Assembly: GCA_963681975.1 (NCBI GenBank)
Contig: OY820613.1
Location: 868,001-932,000 of the forward strand
DNA from: JANELJ01 sp024511395
GTDB taxonomy: Bacteria; Pseudomonadota; Gammaproteobacteria; GRL18
Reading direction: 5' to 3'
Length of the DNA stretch: 64,000 nt
Notes under the pieces: generated by a model
What the model saw: only the letters and a program-made list of their open reading frames with translations
Told to the model about the DNA's origin: nothing
Databases searched by the model: none
Translations under genes and position numbers: made by a program
Shown: piece after piece, positions 63,270 through 64,000 of the stretch
Position numbering within the stretch: the stretch's first letter is position 1
How the letters are laid out: each line of letters opens with the position of its first letter

Positions 63270-64000
63270 TTATTGACAGGCCTCACAGTCGGGGTTCAGT
63301 ATGGAACAGACTTTAGGTGTGCTGTCCTGAACCTCAGCGGTATCAGACTGAAGCGAAGTTTTTTCCATATGTGTGGCTCCCATGGAACGCAGGTAATAGG
63401 TGGTTTTTAAGCTGCGTACCCAGGCCAGTTTATAGAGCTGATCCAGCTTTTTACCAGATGGTTCGGCCATATACAGGTTCAGACTCTGAGCTTGGTCAAT
63501 CCATTTCTGGCGGCGTGAGGCTGCTTCAATTAACCAGCGGGTATCAATTTCAAAGGCTGTGGCGTAAATGGACTTAAGCTCATCGGGAATACGCTCTATG
63601 GGCAGCAAGGAACCGTCATAATATTTTAAATCATTGGCCATCACTTCATCCCAGAGTTTTAACTCTTTAAGGTGATTGACCAGACAGGCGTTAACTACCG
63701 TAAATTCCCCGGATAAATTGGATTTAACATACAGGTTCTGATACGCCGGTTCTATGGACTGACTGACCCCACAAATATTAGAAATTGTGGCAGTGGGGGC
63801 AATAGCCAGACAGTTACTATTACGCATACCCTGCGCTTTAATAGTACTGCGCAGACCTTCCCAGTCCAGGGTGCTGCTGGTATCGTACTGAATATAGTTC
63901 TGCCGTTCTTCGGCCAGCTGCCGGGCAGAATCCAGCGGCAGTATGCCTTGGCTCCAGAGTGAACCTTCATAGGAGGCGTAGCGTCCCCGCTCTGCACTTA
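63270..64000 (-). CDS. nrdA: Ribonucleotide reductase class Ia, alpha subunit, 5' part outside window
   Basis: Catalytic subunit reducing ribonucleoside diphosphates. Only the C-terminal 243 residues are inside; the frame stays open to base 64000. Visible are RYASYEGSLWSQGILPLDSA, MRNSNCLAIAPTATISN, the GVSQSIEPAYQNLYV barrel region, the YYLRSMGATHMEK tyrosine pair involved in radical transfer, and the C-terminal redox pair CEAC. The order nrdA-nrdB is standard. Confidence 0.96.
   Translation of the reverse strand, partial: SAERGRYASYEGSLWSQGILPLDSARQLAEERQNYIQYDTSSTLDWEGLRSTIKAQGMRNSNCLAIAPTATISNICGVSQSIEPAYQNLYVKSNLSGEFTVVNACLVNHLKELKLWDEVMANDLKYYDGSLLPIERIPDELKSIYATAFEIDTRWLIEAASRRQKWIDQAQSLNLYMAEPSGKKLDQLYKLAWVRSLKTTYYLRSMGATHMEKTSLQSDTAEVQDSTPKVCSILNPDCEACQ

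Noticed and set aside
1..64000. tRNA, rRNA, tmRNA, riboswitch or prophage
   Set aside because: Scanning by eye found no cloverleaf with GGTTCGA-type T arm, no rRNA stretches and no phage structural genes; rnpB is the only RNA gene I can support. Short RNAs could be missed without a covariance search.

Overview
The window reads as the chromosome of a free-living or host-associated sulfur-oxidizing gammaproteobacterium. The evidence is the complete gammaproteobacterial division and cell-wall (dcw) cluster with lpxC, a DUF721/dciA gene, an M23 peptidase and secA behind it, meso-DAP type MurE, class A RNase P RNA, class Ia ribonucleotide reductase, and a Gly/Asn/Tyr-rich secreted protein that looks like a sulfur globule envelope protein. 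No species can be named from the sequence alone.

Layout. 1-3200: dxs (minus strand, runs off the left edge), suhB with a strong leader hairpin, and rnpB. 3500-22300: an uninterrupted dcw cluster in the order mraZ-rsmH-ftsL-ftsI-murE-murF-mraY-murD-ftsW-murG-murC-murB-ddl-ftsQ-ftsA-ftsZ, driven by a near-consensus promoter whose start region carries five TGG boxes at 10-bp spacing (probable MraZ operator). A degraded ISAs1-family element separates ftsZ from lpxC. 23680-32250: lpxC, dciA (opposite strand), M23 peptidase, secA, argJ, a Nudix/ThiE-like fusion and a small membrane-anchored protein.

32250-46200 is an accessory and decaying stretch. It holds three copies of a 1,500-bp IS5-type element (two intact, one truncated), an IS21-family element with an internally deleted istA, and pseudogenes of a Uma2 protein, an AraC regulator, an HD-GYP protein, a multi-receiver adenylate cyclase and an SUMF1/FGE-like protein. 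One small unknown gene is cut by an IS and can be restored exactly by removing the IS and one target duplication. The apparently intact sulfur globule gene sits in the middle, with its own promoter and terminator.

46240-59190 is intact again: a DUF4202 gene, parE, then a tightly packed five-gene operon (thermostable-hemolysin-family protein, AMP-dependent acyl ligase, heme-oxygenase-like diiron protein, secreted TPR protein, short-chain dehydrogenase) that looks like an uncharacterised acyl-modifying pathway. After a dead IS4-family element comes a second five-gene operon (OmpR-type regulator, histidine kinase, cupredoxin-fold protein, FTR1-type permease, beta-barrel-like protein), probably a regulated iron or metal uptake system. 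59200-61930 is a nest of debris: an RNA methyltransferase pseudogene cut by an IS3 remnant, cut by a truncated IS5-type copy, abutted by an intact inverted copy. The window ends in nrdB and the 3' part of nrdA on the minus strand.

The contrast between compact, intact core operons and IS-riddled pseudogenes suggests recent IS expansion and gene loss of the kind seen in bacteria that have recently become host-restricted or specialised. This is inference, not proof.
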